Below, one piece after another: positions 1-11,782 of a DNA stretch of 64,000 nucleotides. Made by a program: the position numbers and the translations under genes. Source of the DNA: Linnemannia elongata. Taxonomy: Eukaryota > Mortierellomycota > Mortierellomycetes > Mortierellales > Mortierellaceae. Within the stretch, counting starts at the first letter, position 1. Every line of letters starts with the position of its first letter. The stretch lies in assembly GCA_036320915.1 (NCBI GenBank), contig JAXBDG010000001.1:4176001-4240000 (forward strand). Reading direction: 5' to 3'. The notes beneath the pieces were generated by a model, which did not search any database, was not told the origin of the DNA, and saw nothing but the letters and a program-made list of their open reading frames with translations.

Positions 1-2982
1 CACGATGACGCTCTGAATTGGTTCTAAAAAAAGAATTTTGTACAACAAGGAGTACGTTTTTTCGACAAAGGGTCAATGACTCTTTCGTTTCCTACACATT
101 TCTTTTTTAGCATAATGAACAGAACAGGAGAACCCAGGAAAAAGAAAAAACCTTACGGTGTTCGGCCAGTGCAGCCAAGGCAGAGGTCGCCAAGGAGTGC
201 AGCTCGTACCCATGAACCATGCTACAGAGATAGATCATGGCATCCAATCCTCCATGGTCGAGCACACTGTCAAGGGCTTTCTCTAAATCATTTTTCAGGG
301 GTAAGAGAAAATTAGTCACATGGAACCCAACAAAACATGGGGTAAGGATGGATCCACTTCAAAGTGTCACGCCCCCTTGTAATAGTTTTCCACCTTACCA
401 TCGTTGGCCTCAATGAGCTCATAAATACCACGCGCACCATGGATCTGTTTGTGATATTCGAAACACGATGGTGTAGTAGCGTGTGACCAAAAGGATATGT
501 CATTACAAAGAGGTTAGCATAGTAACTCGTAAAAGGTTTAGTGGAACAACATAGAACAAAAAACATCCGATTGTCAATGGAAAACAAAAAAAAAAATGAA
601 AGCGCACCTGAGTGGAAGGTCCCAAATCATCCGAAAGGCAGTAGGCCACAAGGTAGGCAACCTCGAAGCAATCATTGCAAACTCTCACAGCCTTGGTGTA
701 TCCAAGCTGAGGCAAAGCGATGCTTCGAGAACAACAGTCGTAGCACAGGACATGGCCACTAATAGAAAGGATGTTAGGTGTAATAATAGGAATTTGTGGT
801 TAGGTCATTTTGTCTGCGCAGGAAATACATAAACAAATGAAAGGGACAGCCTTGACATGGCTTCGGTGTGACTAATGACGAATCGCTTTACCATTGGCGA
901 CAATGATGCTATCAGGGGTCGATAGAATGAAAAGCGAGAGCAAGAAATGAAGAGATAGAAATGAAAACGTTAGTTAGAGAAGACATTCTCAGCAACGGAG
1001 CAAAGGGATTGTGGTTGCAAGACAATAATATATCAAGAGCAGAGTCAGGCACAAGGTGAGTGAGGTGAGGGCTAGGGTCAGGTCTGTGCCAATGAAGTGC
1101 CCAAATTTGGCAAGCAATGGGCTGGGCTACAAAAAAAAGCAATTCGCCCAAGCTCATTGCCAATGCCGCGGACAAACAAACGATGAGAAAGGGAAAGGAA
1201 GCGAGTGCTTCTTTGTACAGCACTGTACACAGTAGTTCACTTCTGTGTTGTCATCTGCCCCCTCGGTATTCTAAGCCCGATTCTGTCCGAAAATGAACGC
1301 CTCTCCCTCTCCGTGGACATTCGTCGTTATCTACGTTCTAGAACCACCGTCTTCCCTCCTTAGCTCCATCTCCCCTTCGTGTCTTTTCTAAACACACGCT
1401 TCAAATGACTCTTCATCCCAAAGGAAAACACAAACACAGGCGACGCAGCACACGCGCTTTGTTACATAATAAATGTGTAAAGGGGGGAAAAGGAAAAAAG
1501 GGAAAAGGCACCGTTTTCGCTCCAATTGGAATCATAATAGCTAGCCCCTCGTCCTTGTCAATCTTGCTCATCACAAACGAGATTGACGAGCCGCAGTTTG
1601 GACCAAAACAATTAAAAGTAAACGCCCCCATGTTCACGGGAATAGTGAGTGTGCGTGAAGGAGATGATCTTTTTGTTGGCATCTGTGCCTGTGTTTGTGT
1701 TGTGTGTGCAGTGTGTGAATGGGAGGGACAGAAAGAATGGAAGAGACAGAAAGAAAGAGAGAGCGATGAAAGTGAGAGATGCAGGGACAGATACGAAGGG
1801 GGTTGTCACCAATGGATGGAGAGGGGAAAGGCGGACAAAACTCGAATAAAATAAAACGAACATGCCATTGTAACCAAAAAAAAAACGCGTTCGGCACACA
1901 CAGAAAGAACAAAAAAAGACAGAAAGGGTACTCGCTCAGGGGTGGGTGAATTATGGGCGCTCCTCGTATCCTTCAACCCCATCAACATGCATCTGCTTCT
2001 TTTTCATTCCCTTCATTGTTACCTTGCGTCGGACAGCATTGAATCCCTTCGCGCAGATGCGACAAGCTGCGGCGTCTTGATCCGGAACCCAGTAAGGACG
2101 GGCAAGGAGAAGCGTCTGTTCGGCAGGTTCATCGCCTCCGCTGAAATGAATAACGCCTCCGCCAAGCACAGGGCTCGTGCCTCCTCCAACACCTCCTCCA
2201 AGCGTGCTCAAGCGTCCACTCATGACTGACCCAGCAGTGGATCGTGCGCCCGTCATGCTACTGCGGCGAGAGTCTCCATTGTTGCTGCTAGCATAGTTAT
2301 AGTTGTTATTGTTATTGTTGTTGTAGATGAGCTGCAATCCTGATTGGGCCAAGGAGTTGTTGCCGAGCTGTTGATAGTGTTGTTGCTGTTGCTGATGCAG
2401 CTGTTGAGCAAACAAGCGCGCCTCCGCAAGAGCAGTCATCTGAGATGGACTCTGACGCTGCTGGCTGTTCTGCTGTTGCTGCTGCTGCTGACTGTTCTGT
2501 TCTTCCTGCTGGTTGTGGTGCAGGGTCGGGTTGGAGTGGCCTACATTCCTGCCGTTGAATGATGAAGCCAATGACGACGAAGTAGAGGACGACGAATTCG
2601 GCAATCGACTTTGGTGCGAAGCGGCAGTGCCGGCGGCGGCGGAAGGGACATTCTCGCCACTATTTTTGTTGACATTGATGTTGTTGTTGTTACTGATATC
2701 GGTAGCATGGTTCCTGTTACTGCTGCTGCTGTCGCTGCTGTTGCTGCCTCGGGAGATTAGAGGAGGTGGTGATGGGCTGGAAGGAGGAGGAACACGAGGA
2801 CGGGCTGCTGATGACGATGCTGGGGTGGGTGGTGCTGATACGAATCGATCTACGTGTGAAATAGCGGGGCTGTTGAATGGACTGGAGACAATGGCCTCTT
2901 GGTTCTGTTGGTGATGGCTCTTGGTGGTGGTCGTCTTGGCTTGCTTGTCGTTCGGCTGCTGCTGAGGACGGGATGCGGGCAT
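1..2982 (-). CDS. FYVE zinc-finger protein with armadillo-like C-terminal part (3' partial)
   Basis: Likely a phosphatidylinositol-3-phosphate-binding endosomal protein. Exons read on the minus strand: 2023-2982, 892-908 (17 nt), 608-758, 399-444, 157-282 and 1-23, continuing off the window. All introns are GT...AG and phases agree. Residues 1-295 are low complexity (Ser, Gln, Asn runs). The FYVE domain starts at YWVPDQ near residue 298; its first Cys pair is CRIC, then NAVRRK, then HHCRQCG from the micro-exon, then CYDC, and VRVCNDC as the last pair. The spacing CRIC to HHC equals that of known FYVE fingers. After it comes an armadillo-like segment (YELHSLATSALAALAEHQ). The RHHCR-type basic patch is present, here RRKHHCR. 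The start at 2982 is the first ATG of the open frame. FYVE identity is very likely; the C-terminal repeat type is an inference from composition. Confidence 0.85.
909..2022 (-). other. 1114-nt intron of the FYVE gene
   Basis: Donor GTAACA follows the codon for Lys320 and the acceptor TAG precedes the 17-nt exon. It is far longer than the other introns of this gene (116-163 nt). Several short open frames run through it on both strands, all low complexity; I see no coding exon that fits the FYVE spacing. A stretch around 1690-1760 is rich in GTGT and GAAAGA repeats. Confidence 0.75.
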
Positions 2983-4460
2983 GGGACAGTTTCACGGGTT
3001 GAGGGTTTTAGAAAGAAGGACGGACACAGTGTTCCCTGAGGAAAGGAACAAGGATAGTGTGCTTTTGACCGGAGGGACCGGGCGGTTTCTTGGTCGAGTA
3101 ACCGGGGTGGTGGTGTGGGAACTGACGGTGGGTGTTTGTGGTCAAAGAGGCCAAAAGGAAAGAAGGAGCTCGGGTCGCCGGGGTGTGAGGTTGTGGGTGT
3201 GTGGTTTAGTAAAGATAGCTGTGTACTACTCGTTGTGGTAGTAGGAAGTAAGGGAGGGAAGTGTGATGAGAGTAAAAAATAAAATAAAATAAAATAAAAA
3301 GTAGTTTGGTCAATGAGAGATGTGAGGTTGAGTTGAATTGGAGTTGGTTTGATGAAAAGAGAAGAGAAAAGAAGAAAGAAGAAAAGAGATAAAAAAAGGG
3401 GGGAGGGGATGAGAATAATGAGGGGAGTCAGGGAGAAACGTGATGGAGAGTGAAGAATTGGTGGGTGAGTGAGTGAAGGTTGGGTGTGTTTAGGTGTGTT
3501 TGCTTGCTGGCTGGTGGTTGGTTGGGTGGGTTGGGTTGGTTAACTGGTAGAATTGGTTGAATTTGGTTGAATTGGGAGAGGGTATTATTATTGTAGCGAT
3601 GGGATGATGGATTATTGTATGAGAAATGATTCTGTCACTTCCTTCGTTCCTTTTGTCTTTTCTGTGGTCACACAGACATGAACCCAATGTCCAATGTGAC
3701 TGTTGGGTCATTTACTCTTCATCAAATAACATTTGCACGCAGGACCGTCTTTGGTCATCACAGGAATACCACATTCCAACGCTATTTATCATCTCTCTCT
3801 TTTTTCTCTTTCTCTTTCTCCTTTTCTCTCTATCTATGTCAGTGTGTCATCATTATCAACATTAACAAAGACAAAGACAAAGACAAAGACAAAAAAGAGA
3901 TACGAACGCATCGGAGCAAATCGTACACGAGGGTTTTCATTTTCGTGCCTGGCTGTCGTGCCTTTTTTTTTTTTTTTTCTTCTTGTTTTCTTTGTTTACT
4001 CTGATGTCTTGTCTGCGTTGGAGATGGCACGATTGTTGTTTGTAGTTGTTCATGTGCGTGTACAAGTATGCTACTCCCCAACAATGCAATCAATAACGGG
4101 ACAAAGGGATACTGCAAATGCAAAATCTACTCTGGGACAAGGGAACAGAGTGCAGGTGTGAGAAAAACAATGGATTGGTTAAAATAGAAAACACCGTTTG
4201 AATTAAACAAAAATAAAAGAGAGCACCCATGCCATTCTCTCAAAGAAACACACCATCCCGTGGTTACTTATATCTTTTCTTTGTTTGCACATAACCAAGC
4301 AATAAAATACACACAAAAGATAAAGGCAGACGCAAACTGACAACTTTCATTCAGCCGATAGAAAACGGTAGAAGCGAAAAGAAAAAAAAATAAAGGGGAA
4401 AGAAAAAGGATGAAAATGGGAAAGAAATTGACTCACGGACATGCAAGGGAAATATAACTA
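2983..4460. other. Gene-free upstream region of the FYVE gene with simple repeats
   Basis: No supported gene. The plus strand is purine-rich from about 3240 to 3500, so the leader of the minus-strand FYVE gene is pyrimidine-rich. It holds an AAAAT-type run (3274-3300), an ACAAAG run (about 3865-3890) and a poly(T) tract (about 3964-3980). The 3' part should include the 3' UTR of the neighbouring TRIC-channel gene. Confidence 0.6.
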
Positions 4461-5899
4461 TTACAACTCCTGGCGGGTAGGCTTGCGGAGTCGCGTGCTA
4501 CGGATCAATGGCACATCTGACGACGATGGCTCTACAGAGGCCGACTTTGCTGACCTTCTGCTTGTTGTAGTAGTGGTTGTTGTTGTGGAAGACTTCTTCC
4601 TGCCGCCTCCACGAGTGCTCTTCTTGACCTCCTGTTCCTCCTCCTCCTCTTCATCTTCCTCCTCAGTAGCGTCATCAAAGCCTCGGCGCGTCAAAGGCTT
4701 GTAACTCAACTCGCTACTCCGGTCATCCTTGCCTAGACCCTTCATCTCGTGTCTCTCGCTCTCCTCGTCGTCGTCCTCCTCAATCTCGTCGTCGCGCTTC
4801 TTCTTAGAGGCTGTAGTCGAAGATGAACGGAGTGACTTGCGAGGCGGGATAGCAGTAGTGGTTGCGTTCGATTGGAAGGATTTGGCCAATTGGACAACAG
4901 TCTCCTCAGCGCGCTTTCCTAACAACAGTGTGCACATGACCAACATGGTCATCGCCTTAGCATCCTGAGTCTCAAGCATGCCTCCGTGAGCAACAAAACC
5001 TGAATCATCCCCACCGCCGTTGTGCAAGAGACTGTAAAACTGAGGAGAAGTCGAAGCAGCGTAGAAGAAGGCGCTTAGCAACGCAGCCTTCATGTCGTAG
5101 GTCGCGGCAGTGGCCCAGGAAGGTGTCGAGAGGGTCCACTTGTGAGTCTTGAGCTTCAAAAAGTCACCCCACATTCCACCGCCCGAACCTGAAATCATTC
5201 CCAACAATAGCATGGCGAACCAAGGTTCTGTAGCTCCGGGGTAGTGGCTGTCAGCAGCAAAACGCATCCTGGATCCATCGACTCCCAGCTTGGCGATTGA
5301 AAGTGCTCTGAGAGAACCGTCGGCGACAATGAGGACAGAGTCCAGGATAGCTGGTGGGACCATATCCTTGAGGATATCATACAAGTAGGTGTACTGGATC
5401 AAGAAGAACGACAGCGTGTAGGTAGGGACGACAACGTTGGAGCCAAGCCATGATGGGGGCATACCCAGCAACATGCCTATAGACATATACAAAAACATGC
5501 TTGGATGAGTTATTTTCCGGAGTTATGAGCACTCTCCTCTGAAGTGGGGTGCACAAGTCAAGTGCGCAGAGAGAAAGCGTGGTAAAAATTGTTGTACACA
5601 AAAGGAACAAAGGAACAAAAGAACGAGGGAACATGACACGTACTTGCGGAGAAACCACCTCCAAGAGACATGGCAAGGACAGATAGGAGTGCCTGTCCCC
5701 AGGGCAGACGTGTAGGTTGAGGGTCCTTGCCGTCCCTGAGTGACTGAGCAGCTGCCTGTTCGATAGCCTGGCGGTAGGCCATGGAGACGCGGATTCCGTG
5801 CAAGGCAGAGAAGATGCTAAGGGGGAGGATAGCTTGATGGAATGTCAGAGTAGGCAGCTCGACGAGAGAGGACGCCCATTGGGCACCAAAGATTGCCAT
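4461..5899 (-). CDS. TRIC-type (TMEM38-like) intracellular cation channel
   Basis: Two exons, 5644-5899 and 4461-5476 (intron donor GTACGT, acceptor TATAG), give 423 residues. The N-terminal 270 residues form a hydrophobic body with about seven membrane segments, including a glycine-rich ISGSGGGMWGDFL stretch where the family carries its conserved Gly-rich pore motif, and PPAILDSVLIVADGSLRA. TRIC channels conduct monovalent cations across ER/SR membranes and balance charge during calcium release. The last 150 residues are cytosolic-looking: basic and acidic clusters, a Glu run, a Thr run (STTTTTTTTSRR) and basic ends. The long tail is unusual compared with compact animal TRICs of about 300 residues and could be regulatory. 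Assignment rests on overall pattern recognition of the family, not on a search. Confidence 0.8.
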
Positions 5900-6148
5900 T
5901 ATGTTTTTTTTTTATTATTAGTGAAGTGTGATGTTGAATAGAGAAGAAGAATAACGAGAGATGAAGAAAGAAGGGTGGAGAAAGCGATGAGTGGAGAAGG
6001 AGTGTGTGCACTTATTACTCTAAGGAATAGGGGTGACAAGACAAGTGAAAGGGAGCAAGGGGACATGGCGCCCATTCGAGACACCCTTAAGACCAAGACA
6101 ATTGCGATGTTTCGTATGCGAGTGCCATGTGCAAAATGAGCATGCTCA

Positions 6149-6802
6149 TTAGACATGGATATCAAACAGAGACTGGTAGATCGAGTGCCGTGCCTTCAAC
6201 GGAACACAGACGAGGAACCAGACCACCTGGATGACATGGAAGAACAGCATCTGCGCCCAAATCACATTCAACACAAACAGACTCATCGTTACCACCCGCC
6301 AGTACGTCGCCACCATCGGAAACGGACTCGCATGCAACCGCCTATCATAAACTGTCTGCGTCAACCACACCGTCACCATCGTCGCCACCACCAATATCGC
6401 CATCCGGAACCCCTTCTGCAGCAAGAAATCACGCCAGTCTACCGACCCCGCACTCTCCGAACTCGTCAGTAAAGGTAGAGCCGGTGTGTGAACAGGACTC
6501 GGGCGTGCTCGTGGCTGAGCAGATGCAGTTTGTGCACTCACAGGCAACTTTGCTGTCGGCTGGGGGATAACCTGGAGAGTCGACTCTGGGTAGACAGCAA
6601 TCCTCCAGGGCTCCAGTCTCTGTCCTTGTTCGTTACTCAGGAACCTCACCGGACGGCCCTCTCGTTCAAATCTGGCGGCTGTGGGAAAGACGTCCTGGAC
6701 ATCCCGCAGGAGGATGTACTGCTTGCCTATCGAAGCTACTGTCTCAACCTCGATCTCCTCGATCCGTCCTCCAAGCTGGAACCTTTGGTACTGAATCATC
6801 AT
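6149..6802 (-). CDS. Unknown protein with C-terminal membrane segments
   Basis: A single open frame of 217 residues starting at the ATG-ATG pair (MMIQYQRFQLGGRIEE). I prefer this start because the frame upstream of it, to 6967, encodes Lys/Phe/Ser-rich and Gln-repeat sequence typical of untranslated leader in this genome. Residues 1-95 look like a small folded domain (EEIEVETVASIGKQYILLRD). A Pro/Ala/Ser-rich linker follows, then two or three hydrophobic segments (AILVVATMVTVWL; SLFVLNVIWAQMLFF; VIQVVWFLVCVPL) close to the C-terminus. I do not recognise the family; a tail-anchored or hairpin membrane protein is likely. It lies divergent to the GST gene, about 1.4 kb apart, and co-directional with the TRIC gene downstream. 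Confidence 0.6.
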   Translation of the reverse strand: MMIQYQRFQLGGRIEEIEVETVASIGKQYILLRDVQDVFPTAARFEREGRPVRFLSNEQGQRLEPWRIAVYPESTLQVIPQPTAKLPVSAQTASAQPRARPSPVHTPALPLLTSSESAGSVDWRDFLLQKGFRMAILVVATMVTVWLTQTVYDRRLHASPFPMVATYWRVVTMSLFVLNVIWAQMLFFHVIQVVWFLVCVPLKARHSIYQSLFDIHV

Positions 6803-8201
6803 TATCTTTTGTTGTTGTTGTTGTTTTCTGGCGAGCAATGGCGTTGGTGGTGATAAGTTGTAATGGCGATGAGAAAGTCCGGTCGATGCTGTTCGTAAAG
6901 AACAGAAAGAAAAATAAGAAAGACAAAAACGAGAGAGTGTGAAGATATCAATCTTTTTTTTTAGCAAAAGGCCCTGCCACTTGGGTTGAACATTTTTCGA
7001 ACACGTTGCAAAATTGCAACGTGGCCAATGCTGCAGTAGAACTAAAGGAAAAAGGATATTCTTACTACTGTCGACAATGATAGTGCCCTATTGTTTCTGC
7101 CGAATAAACGTGTTTGAATGAGCAATTGACCTACGATCTTGTTTTTCTTTTGTTCTTTTCGTTCGACGTATGAGTCGGGAGGAGGGGGGAGGGGGGCTAC
7201 CTTTGTCTGCATCCTCTTTTTAAAGAGCAACAATGCGCCAGTCAAGAGGTTGTTATTGCGAGAAAGATAGGAAGTCAATAGACGACAAGTTAAACAAAGC
7301 AAACAACCCGGCTGATCCAGCTTGACGCTTTTCGCCTTGAGCATGAACAAGAAAGAAGTGGTCCCGCTTACGATATTTGTGACCAACGCAGCCGGTGAAT
7401 GGTGCCTTTTTTTTCTTTCCTTTTTCTCTCTTCTCCTTTTTTTACTTCGTCCCTGTCCTTGGCCTGCGTTTTGCCTTAACTTTTTCTTTCTCATGTCCCC
7501 TTCCCCTCCTACGCTGCTATACTCCCACGTTCCCGCTTCCCCCTCTCAATGGAACAAGTGCTCATGCCTGATGAACACAGTCTCACTCTCGAATAAAACG
7601 ACCACTGCGCCTTTATCACACATCCTTCTTCCCTGGAATGTGCAATCAAGGCAAGAGAGAGAGACACTTGTCCCGACTGGGGACATCTTTGCAAACGAAC
7701 CAGGCGTCCTTTTTTTATGGTCTACCTGTTACTTAGTGAAAAAAACCAATTGGCTAGGTTAGCACCTGAAGTGCTGTTTTTCGTAACTCTCACAGCAAAA
7801 GGGTTGAAGCAGAAGGAAGGTAAACAACAAACATGCATTGCTTGTGCCTTTTCCCACCCCTCTTCGCCCTAACTACCCACCCCTACGTCTTCATCCATTC
7901 GTTCCTCTTGTTCTTTGGCCCCCCCTCTCTCCCTCTTTCTCTCTCTCTCTTTGCCTCTTTATCGCCTTAAGTGTTTCCAGGTTCTTTCTTTTCTCTAAGA
8001 TTGTCGAACCACTCGTTTTTTGATATATAGTCGAGGGGAGAAATCGTCGCACCCGATTTCTTGTTTATCGTCTTTTTTCTTTCTACATTAAATTCCATCT
8101 CGCCTTTAGTTTTAACCCCTTCCATATTCTCACTCAGCAATCCTTTTATCCTTCCTTCTCTCTCCCTCTATACCCTCCCCTAGTTTCCCATCCCTAAAAC
8201 C
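6803..8201. other. Divergent intergenic region between unknown membrane protein (-) and GST (+)
   Basis: No gene is supported. Open frames on the minus strand (7042-7494) are Lys/Arg-rich and lack family features. From about 7840 to 8200 the plus strand is strongly pyrimidine-rich, as in other leaders of this window, and serves the GST gene. Confidence 0.6.
8024..8030 (+). promoter_or_regulatory. Possible TATA box of the GST gene
   Basis: TATATAG about 172 nt before the GST start codon, at the upstream edge of a pyrimidine-rich leader. Position is suggestive only. Confidence 0.35.
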
Positions 8202-9484
8202 ATGACTATCACTTTGAAGCTGTTTGAGCTGGTGGACGGCAAGACCCGCAAGATCTCGTTCTCCCCTGCGGTGTGGAGGGCCAAGTTTGCGCTCAACTAC
8301 AAGAAGGTCACCTACGAGTCTGTTCATGTTACCTTCCTCGAGATCCCGACCGTCATCACCGGCGCATGGTACAGTTCGACAGCAGACATTACTTCTCAAC
8401 GGTCGCTATCATCAACTAGATTGCTCTTTTCATCAGATAACTAACTACATCTATTTATTTATCCTCCTGACCCTTCCATCAACTTGGACCTCCCACAGCC
8501 CAAACGTGCCAGCTCCAACAGTGCCAACTCTCCAACTTGAGAACGGTCAAGGCTTACCGGACAGTTTCGCAATCGCAGAATACCTCGAAGAAAAGTACCC
8601 GGACCGACCCTCACTCTTTGGCGCCACCCAGGCAGAAAAGAACCTCCAGCGATTCTTTGAATCTTATGTCCAATCTAAGGTCCATCCGTCAATTCAACGT
8701 ATGGTCTTCCAGGACATGTACCACATGCAGGACGACGACAATGCGCACTACTTCCGGACGTCCCGCGAGAAGAGCTCTGGTCGACCCCATGCCGAGATTG
8801 CGGGGGACAGGACTGAGAACTTGAGGGAGTTGAAGGAGAGTTTGGGACTGATTCATACAGCGCTCAAGCGATCTGGTGGGTGGGTCCTAGGGTCTCATCG
8901 TAAGTCTTTCCTTTTGTCTTTTTCCTTATCGCAATCGTTAGTTCCGAGATGGGTGGGCTTTTTGTGTTGTTTGTGTGAATGCTTTGGTTTGGTTTTTGCT
9001 TTTTGCTTTGTGTTTTGTTTGCTGTGGAATTGACGGCGTGGTAGGCCCTCCTGCTACTCCAGGATTCTTTGCTTTTTTACTTTCGCCCCCTTTTCTATGA
9101 TCCTTCGCTTTGTTTAGTCTGTTGCGATTTGTTTGGACCATGTTCCCTATCTTTCTCTCATTCATGCATCCAATCATCCATTCAATTGATTCCACCCCTT
9201 GAATTTTGCAGGTGTATGCGAAAATTCTCACACGCTAACCGTTTCCTTTTCTCGCAATTCTTCCACGATGATCGACGCTTCATTCCTGTTGCCCTCTGTC
9301 GTCCATTCTCCTCCTCATTTAACGCTTCCTTTTGCTAGCTGGATGGGCGGACTTTGTACTTGCATCAAGCTTTGTCTGGTTCAGCTCGTGTTCTCCAAGG
9401 GACTTTAAGGAGGGTGTGTTGGAGGCCTTCCCGGATCAGGTCATTCCTGACTACTGGGCTAGAGTCCAGGAGTATGTCTACTAA
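8202..9484 (+). CDS. Glutathione S-transferase, etherase/GSTFuA-like
   Basis: Three exons, 8202-8368, 8499-8899 and 9339-9484 (introns of 130 and 439 nt), give 237 residues. The N-terminal thioredoxin-like domain carries SPAVWRAKFALNYK and VPTLQLENG plus DSFAIAEYLEEKYPD. This is the layout of fungal FuA and bacterial LigE-type GSTs, in which the usual catalytic Ser/Cys region is replaced by an S-P-x-x-W element. The C-terminal helical domain contains a WADFVLAS-type stretch in exon 3. It probably conjugates or deglutathionylates small aromatic substrates in the cytosol; the substrate cannot be told from sequence. The third exon is required: intron 2 splits the His-Pro codons (SH|PGWADF). Phases agree throughout. 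Confidence 0.82.
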
Positions 9485-9570
9485 ATAGTTGTTGTTCATG
9501 GAGGGGATGATGTACGAAGAGAAGGAAGGAGAAAGAGGGGAACGATAACAAAGAAAAATGTTGCAACAAA

Positions 9571-9576
9571 AATAAA
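9571..9576 (+). terminator. Polyadenylation signal of the GST gene
   Basis: AATAAA, 87 nt after the GST stop codon, inside an A-rich stretch that is followed by a T-rich one. Confidence 0.5.
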
Positions 9577-9674
9577 TACATATATACTCTTATTCCTTAA
9601 TAGATGTTGCTTGGACCACCTCGATTTGTGTTTGTAGAATGATATTGCGAGATAAATAGGCTGACAGGGGCTAT

Positions 9675-9872
9675 GTCATTCATGAATACCACTCACAGTC
9701 ATAAATGAATAACACCCTAATATCCGTGAATAACAGTCTGGTATCCGTGGATAGCATTCTGAAAACCGTGAATACCACTTGGCATTCATGAACACCACTT
9801 TTTTTCCTTGGATACCACATGGTTTTCATGGGAACTTACCTTTTTCATTCATGGGTGCCACACTCTGTCATA
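9675..9872. repeat. Degenerate minisatellite, unit about 21-23 bp
   Basis: About eight diverged copies of a unit resembling T(A/C)T(C)CGTGAATA(A/C)CA, with variants such as CATTCATGAATACCAC, TATCCGTGAATAACAG, TATCCGTGGATAGCAT and AACCGTGAATACCACT. The last copies carry T-rich insertions. It lies about 190 bp after the GST gene. Confidence 0.7.
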
Positions 9873-11774
9873 ATCGTAGAATCTCTCACATCATCCTACT
9901 TTCACTAGCCTCTGCCGCGAAGTGGAATCATGCGTCATTGTATTTTCTTTGCGCCACTAATCAGACCAACTGGACAAGACTATCTACTATGAAAGGGTTA
10001 CACATGGTTGTGATAAATGACATGAAATGATGGGTTTATTCTTCTCTTATCTCTATATCTAATTGGCGGGAAGCCGCTGCTGGGCAAAGTCACCTCTCAT
10101 TTCTGATCAAACATGAAAAACGACTTCACTCTCATGCAAAGAGAAGTAGGCCTGTGCTCATCCCTTCATGATACGTTCACTTTTACTAAAAGTGTCCTGC
10201 GCCCTTTTTTTTCTTTGCACATGGTAACCTATGGATGATAACATCATAAACACGCTTAATAGGCGCCAAGTATTGTCCAAGTTGTATCTATGACAAAAGA
10301 CGTATCCGGGGAATTAAGTCAGGACGTCTATATGTCCGACGTAGTGAAGAGATCCCCCTTTTGAAAAGGAATGGCCTGATTTGGGCGGCAATTTCCTGAG
10401 GAGTGCAGGGGGCACAATTGCATGTGAAGAGTGAGAGGTCCCTGGGCATAAAGACATGGGTTTAGGATTAGTAGACGAAAATAAAGAGGGGTAGGGAGTA
10501 CAAGGAGCAAGAATGACGTCGGGTTACCATGTCGCCACGAGGGAAGGAGGACTGGCTTGAGTTGAGTATATTTTTATTTTTTTTGCCGTTCTCGTAAGAC
10601 GAGGTAGGGGATCGTCTTGGTACATTCCTGGGGAACGGAGAGCATTGCCGTTGACTAAGAGAATGACAAAGAGGAATGTGTTTATTGGCTTGGCTTGCTG
10701 AGAACGAAATAAACCGTACACACATCGTCATACCGAACAAACCCTCCTACTGACGGGGTGAATTGGCCACATCCTGGAAATATGAGACCCCTCAATGTAA
10801 GTATCGGATATCCGGATTGGCGTTTTGTAAAAAATTGAGTCCGGGAGATAATTGCATAATTGATTGTCTTCATGCAGTCATGCCGAACATATGAAAAGAT
10901 GGGTGAGAAGTGAGAAGGAAGTGAACAAATATGGTTTAATGGATGAATGTAGGAGCTTAGAGGAAGGAAACTGTGCTTGGCTTTCACTTGGCCTTCACTT
11001 GGCCTTTCCCATGCCTTTTGTCTTCATCTGTCTGCATATGTTTTGTTCAATTGATCAGAGGAAGATCTTTCCCCTGCAAAATGCGCTTAGCCCATTTTGT
11101 GCCTGTCAGGATAGATTAAAATGATTGCTCGACTACCTTTATGGATTTTCAGAAAGCCACAATAGGACAGCGAGAGGCCTCTATAGAAATCAGGGACATG
11201 GAAAAGCGCTATGAATAGGTGAGATGGACGATGCAAGTCCAGGCTATGCAACTGCAAATAAGACTCGGTTACGAGTGAGCTGTTGCGTTTTTGCCGGTAG
11301 GTTTGTTTTTGTGCACCCTCACTTTTTCTCGCTCTCATCCTATTCGATCGCCCTTCCCTCGTTCTCTCTTTCCCACTCCTCTTGGCCCGGCGAGGAATTT
11401 ATTCTGCCGCCCGAATGGCAAAAAAATATCCTACAACAACGTGTGTGCCTGAATGAACACACCAGGTGTAGAAGTTGTTGTTTAGCAAAGCAAGAAAAGA
11501 AGAGGGGATGGTGTGCGATTCATCCAGGGGTATCAAGTTGATCAGTAAGTGATATGACCTTTTTGTTGCTGTTTATTGTTGAAGACAGGGATGTCGTAGC
11601 TGAATTCATCCGCATTAGAGACCATGCTAGTCCATGGGTTTGAGGGAAGAGAGGGTGCAATGCCCAGTTTGTCCGTTTTGCCTTGTCCCCTCTTTTTTTT
11701 ATGGTATGATTCACAGGTCCCATGCCCTATCTCTTTTACTGCTGTTCTCATCCCCGATGCAATCAGTGGTTGGG
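9873..11774. other. Gene-poor stretch
   Basis: Nothing convincing. Short frames are present on both strands. The best is a minus-strand 69-codon frame at 11542-11751 with a plausible C-terminal part (SNPWTSMVSNADEFSYDIPV), but it has no recognisable domain and no clear exon partners. Confidence 0.5.
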
Positions 11775-11782
11775 TATAAAAG
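11775..11782 (+). promoter_or_regulatory. TATA box, probably of the F-box gene at 12953
   Basis: TATAAAAG in a G-rich setting, followed by a short inverted repeat (GTGGGT CGAA ACCCAC, about 11794-11809) and then by more than 1 kb of pyrimidine-rich DNA up to the F-box start codon. Confidence 0.5.

Noticed and set aside
11542..11751. 69-codon minus-strand frame with a plausible C-terminal half
   Set aside because: No exon partner, family or conserved feature could be identified, and it lies next to the F-box TATA element.
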